Below, piece after piece: positions 21,206 to 28,628 of a stretch of 64,000 nucleotides of DNA. Source of the DNA: Acidiluteibacter sp963716125 (GTDB lineage: Bacteria; Bacteroidota; Bacteroidia; Flavobacteriales_E; Vicingaceae); the NCBI GenBank assembly GCA_963716125.1, contig OY970294.1, positions 2,914,001 to 2,978,000 on the forward strand, read 5' to 3'. Position 1 is the first letter of the stretch, and each line of letters begins with the position of its first letter. Under the pieces are notes generated by a model, which saw nothing but the letters and a program-made list of their open reading frames with translations, was not told where the DNA came from and did no database searches. Both the position numbers and the translations under genes were made by a program.

Positions 21206-21748
21206 ATGAAGACGAAGAGAATTTCAAATAAAATGGAAAAATTGTTGAACACCCAAATGACAAGAGAAGCTTTTCAAGCACAAGTTTACTTGTCTTATGC
21301 TTCATGGGCTGAAGTAAATAGTTTTGCCGGCATTTCTACTTTTTTATACAAGCACGCCAATGAAGAGCGTGACCATATGTTCAAAATATTAAAATACATC
21401 AATGATAGAGGTGGTAGTGCAAAAATAGAAGCGATAGATGCAGCACCTACCAATCCAAAAAGTATTTCAGATTGTTTTAAAAAGATTTTAAAGCATGAAA
21501 TTGACAATTCAGCTGAAATCGATAAAATAGTTGACTTAGCACATGAAGAAAAAGATTGGGCCACTTTTAGTTTCGGACAATGGTTCGTAAAAGAACAAAT
21601 TGAAGAAGAAGCATTGGTTAATGATTTATTGGATAGATATGACTTAGCCTCTAACGAATTAAAAGACAACAACAATTTATACGATATGGATAGAGACTTG
21701 GCAACTGCTTCACAAGAAGGACAGCTACCAAGAGAAGAGAAATTGTAG
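21206..21748 (+). CDS. ftnA: Ferritin
   Basis: Iron-storage ferritin with a non-haem ferroxidase site, 180 aa. Candidate diiron ligands are E21, E54, H57 (EERDH), E98 and E130 (KEQIEEE) across a four-helix bundle. Start at 21206 follows AAAGAATAAAGAATT; an in-frame ATG at 21233 would give a more typical N-terminus (MEKLLNTQM). Single gene with its own terminator. Confidence 0.9.
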   Translation: MKTKRISNKMEKLLNTQMTREAFQAQVYLSYASWAEVNSFAGISTFLYKHANEERDHMFKILKYINDRGGSAKIEAIDAAPTNPKSISDCFKKILKHEIDNSAEIDKIVDLAHEEKDWATFSFGQWFVKEQIEEEALVNDLLDRYDLASNELKDNNNLYDMDRDLATASQEGQLPREEKL

Positions 21749-21772
21749 AATTGATATAGAAATATAAAAAAG

Positions 21773-21805
21773 AGCGAAAAATTCTAAATTTTTCGCTTTT
21801 TTTTT
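21773..21805 (+). terminator. Ferritin terminator
   Basis: AGCGAAAAATT / AATTTTTCGCT stem and T9 run. Confidence 0.85.
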
Positions 21806-22130
21806 GCATAATACTTTTTTCTAAACTATGATTGTTAATGTAATCCCCTTATTCATTACTAACGGTTAAGAAACGTTTAAAATTGGATAAATCATTAAAA
21901 ATGAATCATATTAATGAATCAAGTGAAAATTTATTTCTATTTTTGATGGATTAAATAACTGTAAAAGGAGTGGTTATACAGTTGTTGGCAACAAGCTAAA
22001 AAAAACAAAAGGAACCCAAATTAATGAGTTCCTTTTTAATCTTTTACTTGATTACGTTCCAAAAAAGGAAGAGGCTTTATCAAGTCTGTATGATACAAAT
22101 ATACGAAATATTTCGGATATTGCGTTCTAT
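21806..22130. other. Intergenic stretch with a gene remnant
   Basis: No complete gene. GTTGTTGGCAAC at 21981-21992 is nearly the inverse of GTTGCCAATAAC (22815-22826) on the far side of the Abi gene. From about 22000 to 22160 one frame is open without an ATG (TQINEFLFNLLLDYVPKKEE..NIRNISDIAFYMKYELRNKY), apparently the C-terminal remnant of an unrecognised gene that runs straight into the Abi frame and ends at TAA 22158. Confidence 0.4.
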
Positions 22131-22811
22131 ATGAAATATGAATTACGGAATAAATACTAATCTCGTCCCAGATACAACCGATATCTGCTAGCAACTAATA
22201 ATGATAAAGATAGAGCCAAACGTCTGTATAACGGTAATATACGATTGGCACAGGCAATACATCCGCTTTTGACACAATTTGAAGTGATTTTGAGAAATAG
22301 TCTTAATTTACAACTGACAAGCTATTTTATAGATACCGATTGGATAATCACTCAAAAGAATGGATTTATGAGGAACAGTTCCTTGAGTAATTCTAATTAT
22401 TTTTTGAGACGTTCTGTAATGAAAGCTGAGAACAAATTAAATCGACGTGGAATTCCTATCACAAGTGGTAAAATAATTTCTGACCAAAATTTTGGATTTT
22501 GGTTAGCTTTCTTTTTGAGCCACCATTATGCATTAATTGGCGGTCAACCAATTCAGGTTTTTTCTAACAAACCGAACGACGAAGATAGAGCCAGTATTTA
22601 TTCAAAGCTCGATGAATTGAGAAAATTTCGGAATAGAGTAAATCATTGCGAGCCTTTGTGTTTTAATGGGAACGTAATTGATTGTAGCGAAATTTTGATG
22701 ATAAGAGAAAAACTTTATGATTTAATAAGGTGGATTGACCCAGATATTGTTCCATTTTTTATATCAATCGATAATGTCGAAAACAAGGTTGCGAAAGTGT
22801 TGCGCATATAG
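22131..22811 (+). pseudogene. Abi family protein (HEPN type), disrupted 5' end
   Basis: The body RYLLATNNDKDRAKRLYNGN, IRLAQAIHPLLTQFEVILRN and the C-terminal RNRVNHCEP match the Abi_2/Abi family, whose HEPN fold carries an RxxxxH RNase motif (here RNRVNH). Conserved sequence (SRPRYNRYL) begins right after an in-frame TAA at 22158-22160, and the only upstream ATG in frame is 22131. Either translation starts at a non-ATG codon downstream or the gene has a nonsense mutation. Such proteins act as RNases in phage abortive infection or toxin-antitoxin systems; no antitoxin is visible. Confidence 0.6.
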
Positions 22812-23034
22812 CCAGTTGCCAATAACGTATAAAAACAATAGGGCAATTGGTGCTTAACCCAATGTTTCAGGCACTTTTCGAGGTCGCCAAATTTTTAAAT
22901 TTGGCTTATTGAGAAAGAAAGATAATAAGAAAAATTTAAAAATTCGGCTCGTGCTTAACCGAATAGTTATCGCTAATTTGCACGCTACGAGCCATATACT
23001 AATCGTTAGCAAGCATTCATCACAAATTAAAATT
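22811..23034. other. Palindrome-rich spacer between accessory genes
   Basis: Contains GCCAGTTGCCAATAA (22811-22825, identical to 50364-50378), the perfect palindrome GCCAAATTTTTAAATTTGGC (22886-22905), two copies of GTGCTTAACC, an inverted pair GGCTCGT/ACGAGCC around ~22946-22995, and GTTAGCAAG (23005-23013), which is inverted as CTTGCTAAC at 23998-24006 on the other side of the next gene. Confidence 0.55.
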
Positions 23035-23989
23035 ATGACAAAAGAAAAACTGAGAATGGATACATTGAGGCTAGGCTTAATGGAAAATATTGATGATTGT
23101 TTTGAAGTATTTGATATTTTTTTAGAACATCTTTTCAATGTTATTGACCTTCACCATAAAGACCCAATAACGAGTTACGCAAATAAAGATGCAGTTTTTA
23201 TAAATCAAATGATGTTCAACAAGTTAACTCACTTAAGAAAGTTGGTAGAAGGTGTTGGATATGAAGCAAAAAACGGTACTAAGATGAATAAGATTATTGA
23301 TCCAACCATTATAGCTTCACTCACTAGAAATGTTTATGAAACTGTTTCAATTTTTTCACTTGATATTTAGAAATACGAATACACCAGATGAAAAATCTAT
23401 AATTTATGGACTATGGGTTAGCTCAGGTCTAAAATACAGACAAAGGTTTGAGTCTTTTGCTACAGGAACTGAAAACGCTAAGAAATTAGAGTCTGAAAAA
23501 AAACAAATAGCCCAAATTGAAAAAGAGATAAAGAAGACTGCTCTATATAAAAGTTTAGATGAAAAAAACCAAGGTAAAATTGATACTCAATTAAAAAAGA
23601 AAGATTACAAGATAAAGTTTGATGACAAAGAGGTTGTCTTCTTAAGTTGGCAAGATATGGCCGATGTTATGAATTTAAAGAAAGAAATTTTTGAACATAT
23701 CTATAATTACTTTTCACTTTATGCCCATCCTTCTCAAGTGTCAGTATTTCAATTTGAGAATATGTTTAGTAAACAGCAAGAAGAATTCAAGCAGTTAACG
23801 ACTTTAAATCTCAAGTACTGTTTTTCCTTAGTTAGTGTATTTATTGCTGATTATATCAATCTTTTCCCATTGACTAAACAAACTTTTGAAACTCTTGACA
23901 TTCATAAACAAATAGTTATAAACTCACATAATCGAATGTTGAGAGGGAATGAGTATTCAATAAATGATGCATGGAAGAATTTAGCATAA
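23035..23989 (+). CDS. Unknown accessory protein, frameshifted
   Basis: Start ATG 23035 (MTKEKLRMDTLRLG). The frame ends at 23370 but continues in the next frame if one T is removed from the T6 run at 23351-23356, giving RNVYETVSIFHLIFRNTNTP. The restored product is ~317 aa, helical, with a coiled coil at KKLESEKKQIAQIEKEIKK and a motif IYNYFSLYAHPS resembling the DUF5677-type/HEPN-like all-alpha proteins. Family assignment is tentative. It is flanked by inverted GTTAGCAAG sites, suggesting cassette-like acquisition. Confidence 0.55.
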
Positions 23990-24069
23990 AAAAACGACTT
24001 GCTAACATTAAATATAGTGCATAGTGAGTCAGCGGGTTAAGAAATTTTATTTACTCGTTGATACTCCGT

Positions 24070-24089
24070 AAAATTCGCAAGCGAATTTT
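24070..24089. repeat. 20-bp palindrome
   Basis: AAAATTCGCAAGCGAATTTT, perfect 9-bp arms around AA. Related AAATCGC..GCGATTT hairpins lie at 49563-49580 and 49603-49621, each upstream of a TTTTGCTAATTAG box. Confidence 0.7.
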
Positions 24090-24123
24090 GTAGAAAAGAA
24101 AATCTCAAAACTACAAAGCAGTT

Positions 24124-24157
24124 TTTGCTAATTAGTAAACCGCAAAGTTTATCTTTG
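24124..24157 (+). promoter_or_regulatory. Promoter of the lipoprotein gene
   Basis: TTTG (24124-24127), 22-bp spacer, TATCTTTG (24150-24157). The box TTTTGCTAATTAG overlapping the -33 element is identical to one at 49618-49630. Confidence 0.55.
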
Positions 24158-24228
24158 TCTAAAGTCCAACCCTTTTAACATTAATCATTGCCAGCAATTT
24201 GGGAATACTCAAACCAAAATCAAAACCG

Positions 24229-24873
24229 ATGAAAAAAATATTTCAAATTATATTATTGACTTTTATTATTTCTTGTAATAATAAACCTAAATATGACTAC
24301 ACAATAATAAATGAAAATACTGACAGAGCGTTTAATAAAACAAACCTTGAAATCAGATTAAAAAAAGAAATAAGTGAAGCCGACTTAAAAAACATTGCTT
24401 TAGAAATTAAAGACAGCAGAAGCGATTATGTTAAAGTTTGGATTTTTTACTTTTTGCCTGGACAAGAACCTGGAAATGGAGCTTGGGCAACTACTCACTT
24501 TACGCCAGAACTGAATGTGAAAATTTTAGGAGCTACAAAAGAAGCCTCGACTGAAATGAATACGGCCAAAGTCACTGGAGAAATATTAAACTCTTGGTTT
24601 GACAATGACGCTATGCTTCCGAACAAAAAATATTTAGTCAAAGAAAATGGGAAGTTGTTTATGAAATCAATTTATCCAAAAAGCAAATTAGCAGGAGATG
24701 GCGGAGAAATGAAAGAAGAAGTTTTTAAGAAAAAAATAGAAAACGGAATAATTCGATATGATTACGAAAATAATCATGGAGAATATTATCTGATTGAAAA
24801 AAATGAAAATTTAGGATTGTATAATGATTCTGGAAAATTCAAAGAAGCGGAAAAAATAGAACAAACGGAATAA
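24229..24873 (+). CDS. Lipoprotein of unknown function
   Basis: ATG 24229 gives MKKIFQIILLTFIISC with a lipobox Cys at about residue 16; a longer frame from 24199 lacks a signal. About 214 aa, charged and soluble after the anchor. Motifs: SRSDYVKVWIFYFLPGQEPGNGAWA and a toxin-like or immunity-like C-terminal YYLIEKNENLGLYNDSGKF. No family recognised. Followed by GACTAAAATAG at 24903-24913, which also follows the accessory gene at 49.7-50.4 kb. Confidence 0.6.
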   Translation: MKKIFQIILLTFIISCNNKPKYDYTIINENTDRAFNKTNLEIRLKKEISEADLKNIALEIKDSRSDYVKVWIFYFLPGQEPGNGAWATTHFTPELNVKILGATKEASTEMNTAKVTGEILNSWFDNDAMLPNKKYLVKENGKLFMKSIYPKSKLAGDGGEMKEEVFKKKIENGIIRYDYENNHGEYYLIEKNENLGLYNDSGKFKEAEKIEQTE

Positions 24874-24913
24874 AAACTGCTTGCAATTGAGTAGACCGCT
24901 CCGACTAAAATAG

Positions 24914-25370
24914 TGGGAGTTTGACTTTTACAAAACAATTGAGCCAACACGAAGCTTCGTGTCGAAATACGATTTTAGGATATTTTTGTTTCCCAAAGTT
25001 TAGAAGCAAGCTTCAGAAAATAGTTTTCGAGACAAGGATTACTCGCTGCCGCTCGAGATCCTTTGCGTTCCGAGGTCAAAATAAAGCTTAGCGAAATGCC
25101 GAAGTATTATTTTAAGGAGTGGCAACGACTATAAAATAAACAATCGGTATGAAATCCCAAATCTGTTTCACAGATTTTAAGATTTTTTTGTTTGCCTTCG
25201 CTTATGAATTTTTCAGGATTACTCGCTGACGCTCGAGATCCTTTGTGCTCCGAGGTCAAAATAAAGCAAAGTGGAGTGCCTAAGTATTATTTTAAGGAGT
25301 GGCATAGACTATAAAATAAACAATCGGTATGCAATCACAAATTTCTTTTTGTAAATTTGTAAAAAATGGA
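24914..25370. repeat. Dispersed modular repeats, inverted relative to 8.3-9.1 kb
   Basis: No gene. Contains M1 (AAAGTTTAGAAGCAAGCTTC at ~24999-25018), then two successive M3-M2 units: GGATTACTCG..CTCGAGATCC at ~25041-25064 and ~25217-25240, each followed by CCGAGGTCAAAATAAAGC and AAGGAGTGGCA.AGACTATAA. Between them lies a terminator-like ATCCCAAATC..GATTTTAAGAT hairpin. Confidence 0.75.
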
Positions 25371-25375
25371 TTGTT

Positions 25376-25594
25376 ATGCGCACAATACAATTAAAAATAA
25401 ACGATAAGGTTTACGAGAGGTTTATATGGTTATTGAGTAAATTCAACAAGGAAGAAATTGAAATTATTAGTGAAGATCAAGACTTTATTAAGACTCAGAA
25501 ATACCTTCAAAAAGAACTTGATGAAATTCTGAGCGGAAATCCTAATTTTTTATCACAAAATCAACTTGAAAGTAGATTAGATGATATAATTTGA
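25376..25594 (+). CDS. Antitoxin of a ParE-type TA pair
   Basis: 72 aa, acidic C-terminal half (EDQDFIKTQKYLQKELDEIL, LESRLDDII), N-terminal beta strand MRTIQLKINDKVYERF. Lies four bases upstream of the toxin gene. The family is inferred from size, charge and position. The pair is boxed in by dispersed repeats on both sides. Confidence 0.7.
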   Translation: MRTIQLKINDKVYERFIWLLSKFNKEEIEIISEDQDFIKTQKYLQKELDEILSGNPNFLSQNQLESRLDDII

Positions 25595-25598
25595 AAGT

Positions 25599-25880
25599 AT
25601 GAAAATTCTATTTAAAGACACTTTTGTATTTAGACTTGAAAGACAAATAAAATATATTTCAATAGATAACCCAACTGCCGCTAAAAAATTTAAAAGAGAA
25701 ATATTAGAAAAGATAAAAACAATTCCTTCACATCCTTTGATGTTTAGAAAATCAATTTATTTTAAAGACGATTCAATCAGAGATTTTATTTTTAAGGGTT
25801 ACACTATTGTTTTCAGGATCAATAAAAATCAAATTGAAGTTTTTGGCTTTGTTAAATTTCAAGAATTTCCTACTGATTGA
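25599..25880 (+). CDS. RelE/ParE-family toxin
   Basis: 93 aa with the ParE/RelE fold signature: helix FVFRLERQIKYISIDNPTAAKKF, then IPSHPLMFRKS and the strands RDFIFKGYTIVFRINKNQIEVFGF. RelE-type toxins cleave mRNA on the ribosome and ParE types poison gyrase; the sequence does not separate these. Translationally coupled to the upstream antitoxin. Confidence 0.82.
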   Translation: MKILFKDTFVFRLERQIKYISIDNPTAAKKFKREILEKIKTIPSHPLMFRKSIYFKDDSIRDFIFKGYTIVFRINKNQIEVFGFVKFQEFPTD

Positions 25881-25975
25881 ATAACACAATAAGCACCAAA
25901 TTAATTCTTTTTTTTGCCATCGCTTTTGAAAAGAGTATCACTAAATAGGTCATTTAGATTGAAATAAAGAAATTT

Positions 25976-26037
25976 CAGGATTACTCGCTGCCGCTCGAGA
26001 TCCTTTCCGTTCCGATGGAACGGAATGCTCTATCCAG
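25976..26037 (-). pseudogene. Decayed tRNA-Arg(TCT) copy, anticodon and T arms replaced
   Basis: Keeps tRNA-Arg sequence from the D-loop (complement of GCTCTATCCAG) but the anticodon arm is the palindrome CCGTTCCGATGGAACGG (26007-26023). The T-arm is the hairpin GGAT..CTCG-N8-CGAG-ATCC. The D-loop end overlaps the stop codon of the GIY-YIG gene. Confidence 0.75.
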
Positions 26038-26275
26038 ATATCAATTTTTCAATGTAAATTCGTGATTTCCTCTTTTTAATTTCAAGCTCTCTTTGGTAAG
26101 CTTCAGTCTTTGTGTAAAACACTTCAGAATAAATTAATTCCCATGGAATTCCATGTTTAGTATATTTACTCCTGCCTGAATTATGACGAATCAACCTATC
26201 TTCTATATTAGATGTGTGACCAATATAATATCTATCATGTGATAATGAATGTAAAATATAAGTGGTGTACATCAT
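26030..26275 (-). CDS. GIY-YIG mini-nuclease, copy A
   Basis: 81 aa, a bare GIY-YIG nuclease domain like UvrC N-terminal or homing endonucleases but with no DNA-binding domain: TYI at 5-7, YYIG at 16-19, catalytic Arg27 (IEDRLIRH), His31, Glu63 (AYQRELEIKKRK). The last codons SG and stop TAG (CTGGATAGAGC) are sequence of the tRNA-Arg D-loop. Upstream of its start are a terminator hairpin and a tRNA 3' end. Protein identical to copy B. Free-standing GIY-YIG proteins of this size are common in Bacteroidota; their function is unsettled. Confidence 0.88.
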   Translation of the reverse strand: MMYTTYILHSLSHDRYYIGHTSNIEDRLIRHNSGRSKYTKHGIPWELIYSEVFYTKTEAYQRELEIKKRKSRIYIEKLISG

Positions 26276-26287
26276 CCAAATCTAAAC

Positions 26288-26314
26288 AAAAAAAGCACTG
26301 AAAATTCAGGGCTT
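26288..26314 (-). terminator. Terminator hairpin between tRNA remnant and GIY-YIG gene (copy A)
   Basis: On the minus strand AAGCCCTGAA TTTT CAGTGCTT followed by T7. A second copy is at 26631-26657. It immediately follows a tRNA-Arg 3' end, as expected for a duplicated tRNA unit. Confidence 0.7.
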
Positions 26315-26317
26315 CTG

Positions 26318-26380
26318 TGATCGAGACAGGATTCGAACCTGTGACCGTTCCGTTCCGATGGAACGGAATGCTCTATCCAG
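26318..26380 (-). pseudogene. Decayed tRNA-Arg(TCT) copy, anticodon arm replaced by a palindrome
   Basis: T-arm and 3' acceptor (complement of TGATCGAGACAGGATTCGAA) are identical to the intact gene. CTGCTTAGAAGGCAG of the anticodon arm is replaced by TCCGTTCCGATGGAACGGA. The 5' side stops in the D-loop, where the GIY-YIG frame (copy B) takes over. Confidence 0.85.
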
Positions 26381-26618
26381 ATATCAATTTTTCAATGTAA
26401 ATTCGTGATTTCCTCTTTTTAATTTCAAGCTCTCTTTGATAGGCTTCAGTCTTTGTATAAAACACTTCAGAATAAATTAATTCCCACGGAATTCCATGTT
26501 TAGTATATTTACTCCTGCCTGAATTATGACGAATCAACCTATCTTCTATATTAGATGTGTGACCAATATAATATCTATCATGTGATAATGAATGTAAAAT
26601 ATAAGTGGTGTACATCAT
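26373..26618 (-). CDS. GIY-YIG mini-nuclease, copy B
   Basis: Same 81-aa protein as copy A; the DNA differs only by four synonymous changes (two TAC/TAT, GCT/GCC, CCA/CCG). Stop codon TAG at 26373-26375 is again inside tRNA D-loop sequence of the adjacent decayed tRNA. Protein identity despite silent drift suggests the protein is under selection. Confidence 0.88.
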   Translation of the reverse strand: MMYTTYILHSLSHDRYYIGHTSNIEDRLIRHNSGRSKYTKHGIPWELIYSEVFYTKTEAYQRELEIKKRKSRIYIEKLISG

Positions 26619-26660
26619 CCAAATCTAAACAAAAAAAGCACTGAAAATTCAGGGCTTCTG

Positions 26661-26798
26661 TGATCGAGACAGGATTACTCGCTTCGGTCGTCTTTCCTTT
26701 GTGCTCCGAGGTCAAAATAGAATCCCAAATTTCTTTCAGAAATTTTAGGATTTTTTTGTTTCCCAAAGTTTAGAAGCAAGCTTCACACTTTGTCAAAC
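26661..26798 (-). repeat. tRNA-Arg 3' flank element (shared with tRNA-Arg(ACG))
   Basis: Read on the minus strand from the intact tRNA, the order CTAGAGAATG - terminator - GTTTGACAAAGTGTGAAGC - M1 hairpin - TTTTGACCTCGGAGCACAAA - GGAAAGACGACCGA matches 8246-8410 after tRNA-Arg(ACG) almost base for base. It then ends in another tRNA-Arg(TCT) 3' end (complement of TGATCGAGACAGGATTA at 26661-26677). Confidence 0.85.
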
Positions 26799-26832
26799 AA
26801 AAAAATCCCATTTTGCAATGCAAAATGGGATT
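26799..26832 (-). terminator. Terminator of tRNA-Arg(TCT)
   Basis: AATCCCATTTTGC / GCAAAATGGGATT hairpin with T7 on the minus strand; same hairpin as after tRNA-Arg(ACG). Confidence 0.85.
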
Positions 26833-26843
26833 CCATTCTCTAG

Positions 26844-26917
26844 TGATCGAGACAGGATTCGAACCTGTGACCGTCTGCTTAGAAGGCAGATGCTCTATCC
26901 AGCTGAGCTACTCGACC
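26844..26917 (-). tRNA. tRNA-Arg (anticodon TCT)
   Basis: Intact 74-nt cloverleaf on the minus strand: acceptor GGTCGAG/CTCGATC, D-arm GCTCAGCTGGATAGAGC, anticodon stem TCTGC/GCAGA with loop CTTCTAA (TCT, reading AGA/AGG), T-arm ACAGGTTCGAATCCTGT, discriminator A. All invariant positions are canonical. It is the source of the decayed copies on both sides. Confidence 0.95.
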
Positions 26918-27121
26918 ATTTATTATTGCTCTATACATCTCGCCTTAGGCGGATACTCGACCATTTATTATTGCTCTATACATCTCGCCTTAGGCGGATA
27001 CCGACCATTAATTATAATTCATTCAACGAATTACTTACCTTTCAATACTTTTAGAACCTTTTACCGTTCCGCTCTTCAAACGGAATGATCTATCCATCTC
27101 GCCTGAGGCGGATACTCGACC
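26918..27121 (-). repeat. Three decayed tRNA-Arg 5' copies with palindromic D-arms
   Basis: Copies at 26927-26962, 26972-27006 and 27054-27121. Each keeps CTCGACC (acceptor) and TGCTCTAT or TGATCTATCC, but AGCTGAGCT of the D-arm is replaced by ATCTCGCCTTAGGCGGAT (TGA loop in the third). The third also has a changed anticodon arm, TCCGCTCTTCAAACGGA. The first two form 44-45-bp tandem units. Confidence 0.8.
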
Positions 27122-27384
27122 ATTTAAAAGAAATTAATCTTTATTTCCTTTCTCAAAAAGGAATGCAAAGAAACTACTTTCTATTTTTATAATCAATCTT
27201 TTGATGAAAAATTAAACATTTATTTACACCCTCCTCATAATGTATCTCTTAAATCAATTTTCTATCAAATTTGACTACCATTTAAAGAACTCTCTGCTAC
27301 TCTAAATCCATTATTTTTCAATTAAATTATCATTATTTACCTGTTATAATATCAAAAACACCCAAAAATACCCTATAAATGGTA

Positions 27385-27415
27385 TTGTATATCCCTTTCT
27401 TCACTACTAAATTTG
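27385..27415 (+). promoter_or_regulatory. Promoter of the DUF4856-imelysin-HTTM-TonB operon
   Basis: TTG at 27385-27387, 20-bp spacer, TAAATTTG at 27408-27415: a good match to the Bacteroidota consensus, 53 bp before the first start codon. The rest of 27122-27468 shows no gene. Confidence 0.65.
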
Positions 27416-27468
27416 CAGCAGGAATTCTTTATTTAGAATTAGTTTAAATAAAAATAAGAAAATAAATT

Positions 27469-28611
27469 ATGTATACAAGATTAAAATTTAAGACGTTAAT
27501 CATCGCATCTGCAGTAATATTTGGGCTTACAGCTTGTGATAAAGAAGAAAAAAAAGTAGAGTCAGATGTTTCTTTAAACACTCCAAAAAATTATGAATTT
27601 AGTAGAAATGGAGCTTCTTCAGTTTCTTACACAGGCCAAACAAATAGATTAAATCAAATTGGTGAAATAAAAAATAAGTTAAAGACTGCTGATGCAGGTG
27701 CCCAAATAAATTCTGCTGATTTATTAGCTATGTTCGCTAATACAGGTGGAAATGGTAATGGAAATTTCAGTTTTACTTCAACTAATCAATTAGAAAATAA
27801 AACATTTGCGCCTGATGTTGTTTACTTTCAAAACCTTTTGACTGAAGCTGCCAATGCAAGTGTAAATGGTGCTGCGAACATTACAGCTACCGATGGTCAA
27901 GCAGGATTATTGACTAGAGCAGATAATAAAACTATTTTAGTAAATGATAGCGGTTATGTATTTACTCAAATATTTGAAAAAGGCTTGATGGGTGCTGTAC
28001 TTTTTTATCAAATCACAAATGTATACACTACAGATGATAAAATTGGCAATCAAGTAGATAATACTAACTTAGTAAGCGGTGAAAATTACACTGCAATGGA
28101 ACACTATCTAGATGAGGCTTTTGGATATTATGGAGCTCCACAAGATTTTACTGAAAATTATAATGGAAGTGGAATCGCAAAATATTGGGCGGAATATAGT
28201 GAAGAAATAAATGCTAACACCAATGCGATTGAAAAGATTATGAATGCTTTCAAAAATACTCGTCAAGCCATCGTAGAAAAAAAATATGATTTAAAAGATG
28301 AATATGCAAAAGATATCAACCAAGAATTAGAAAAGTTTATCGCCTCCGCTGCTATTCATTATATAAACACTGCTTTGGCTGCAAGCACAGATGGCGATAT
28401 AATGAAAGATCTTTCTGAAATGTTTGGCTTTGTAAGAGCTTTGAGATTTACAAACCCAAAGTATGGAAAATACACTTTAAATCAAGTAGATGCATTAATA
28501 GCTACTCACATTGGAACTAATTTTTGGAAAGTTACTCCTCTGGGTTTGAATAACCTAAAAACTGAATTAAGTAATCAATATGAATTGAATGCTGTTAAAG
28601 ATATTCTTTAA
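27469..28611 (+). CDS. DUF4856 domain lipoprotein
   Basis: 380 aa; lipoprotein signal ending LTAC at about residue 23. FSRNGASSVSYTGQTNRLNQI and the long helical domain with GYVFTQIFEKGLMGAVLFYQ are DUF4856 hallmarks. This family is repeatedly found beside imelysins and TonB receptors in Bacteroidota, implying metal (iron) acquisition at the cell surface or periplasm. First gene of a four-gene operon. Confidence 0.85.
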   Translation: MYTRLKFKTLIIASAVIFGLTACDKEEKKVESDVSLNTPKNYEFSRNGASSVSYTGQTNRLNQIGEIKNKLKTADAGAQINSADLLAMFANTGGNGNGNFSFTSTNQLENKTFAPDVVYFQNLLTEAANASVNGAANITATDGQAGLLTRADNKTILVNDSGYVFTQIFEKGLMGAVLFYQITNVYTTDDKIGNQVDNTNLVSGENYTAMEHYLDEAFGYYGAPQDFTENYNGSGIAKYWAEYSEEINANTNAIEKIMNAFKNTRQAIVEKKYDLKDEYAKDINQELEKFIASAAIHYINTALAASTDGDIMKDLSEMFGFVRALRFTNPKYGKYTLNQVDALIATHIGTNFWKVTPLGLNNLKTELSNQYELNAVKDIL

Positions 28612-28628
28612 AATATATAATCAATAGA

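Larger units (their letters stand above)
26005..26676 (-). repeat. 329-bp tandem duplication carrying a GIY-YIG gene and tRNA fragments
   Basis: Copy A 26005-26333 and copy B 26348-26676 are offset by exactly 343 bp. Each holds the CCGTTCCGATGGAACGG palindrome, part of a tRNA D-arm, a GIY-YIG gene, a terminator hairpin and a tRNA 3' end. They differ at four positions inside the gene, all silent. 14 bp between the copies are T-arm sequence of the decayed tRNA. Confidence 0.9.

Noticed and set aside
22811..23034. Classical integron attC sites
   Set aside because: GCTTAAC fits RYYYAAC but no properly spaced GTTRRRY partner was found, and no integron integrase is in the window.
26813..27088. Short plus-strand open frames across tRNA-Arg and its copies
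   Set aside because: They read antisense through the tRNA and its decayed repeats and have no start context or homology.
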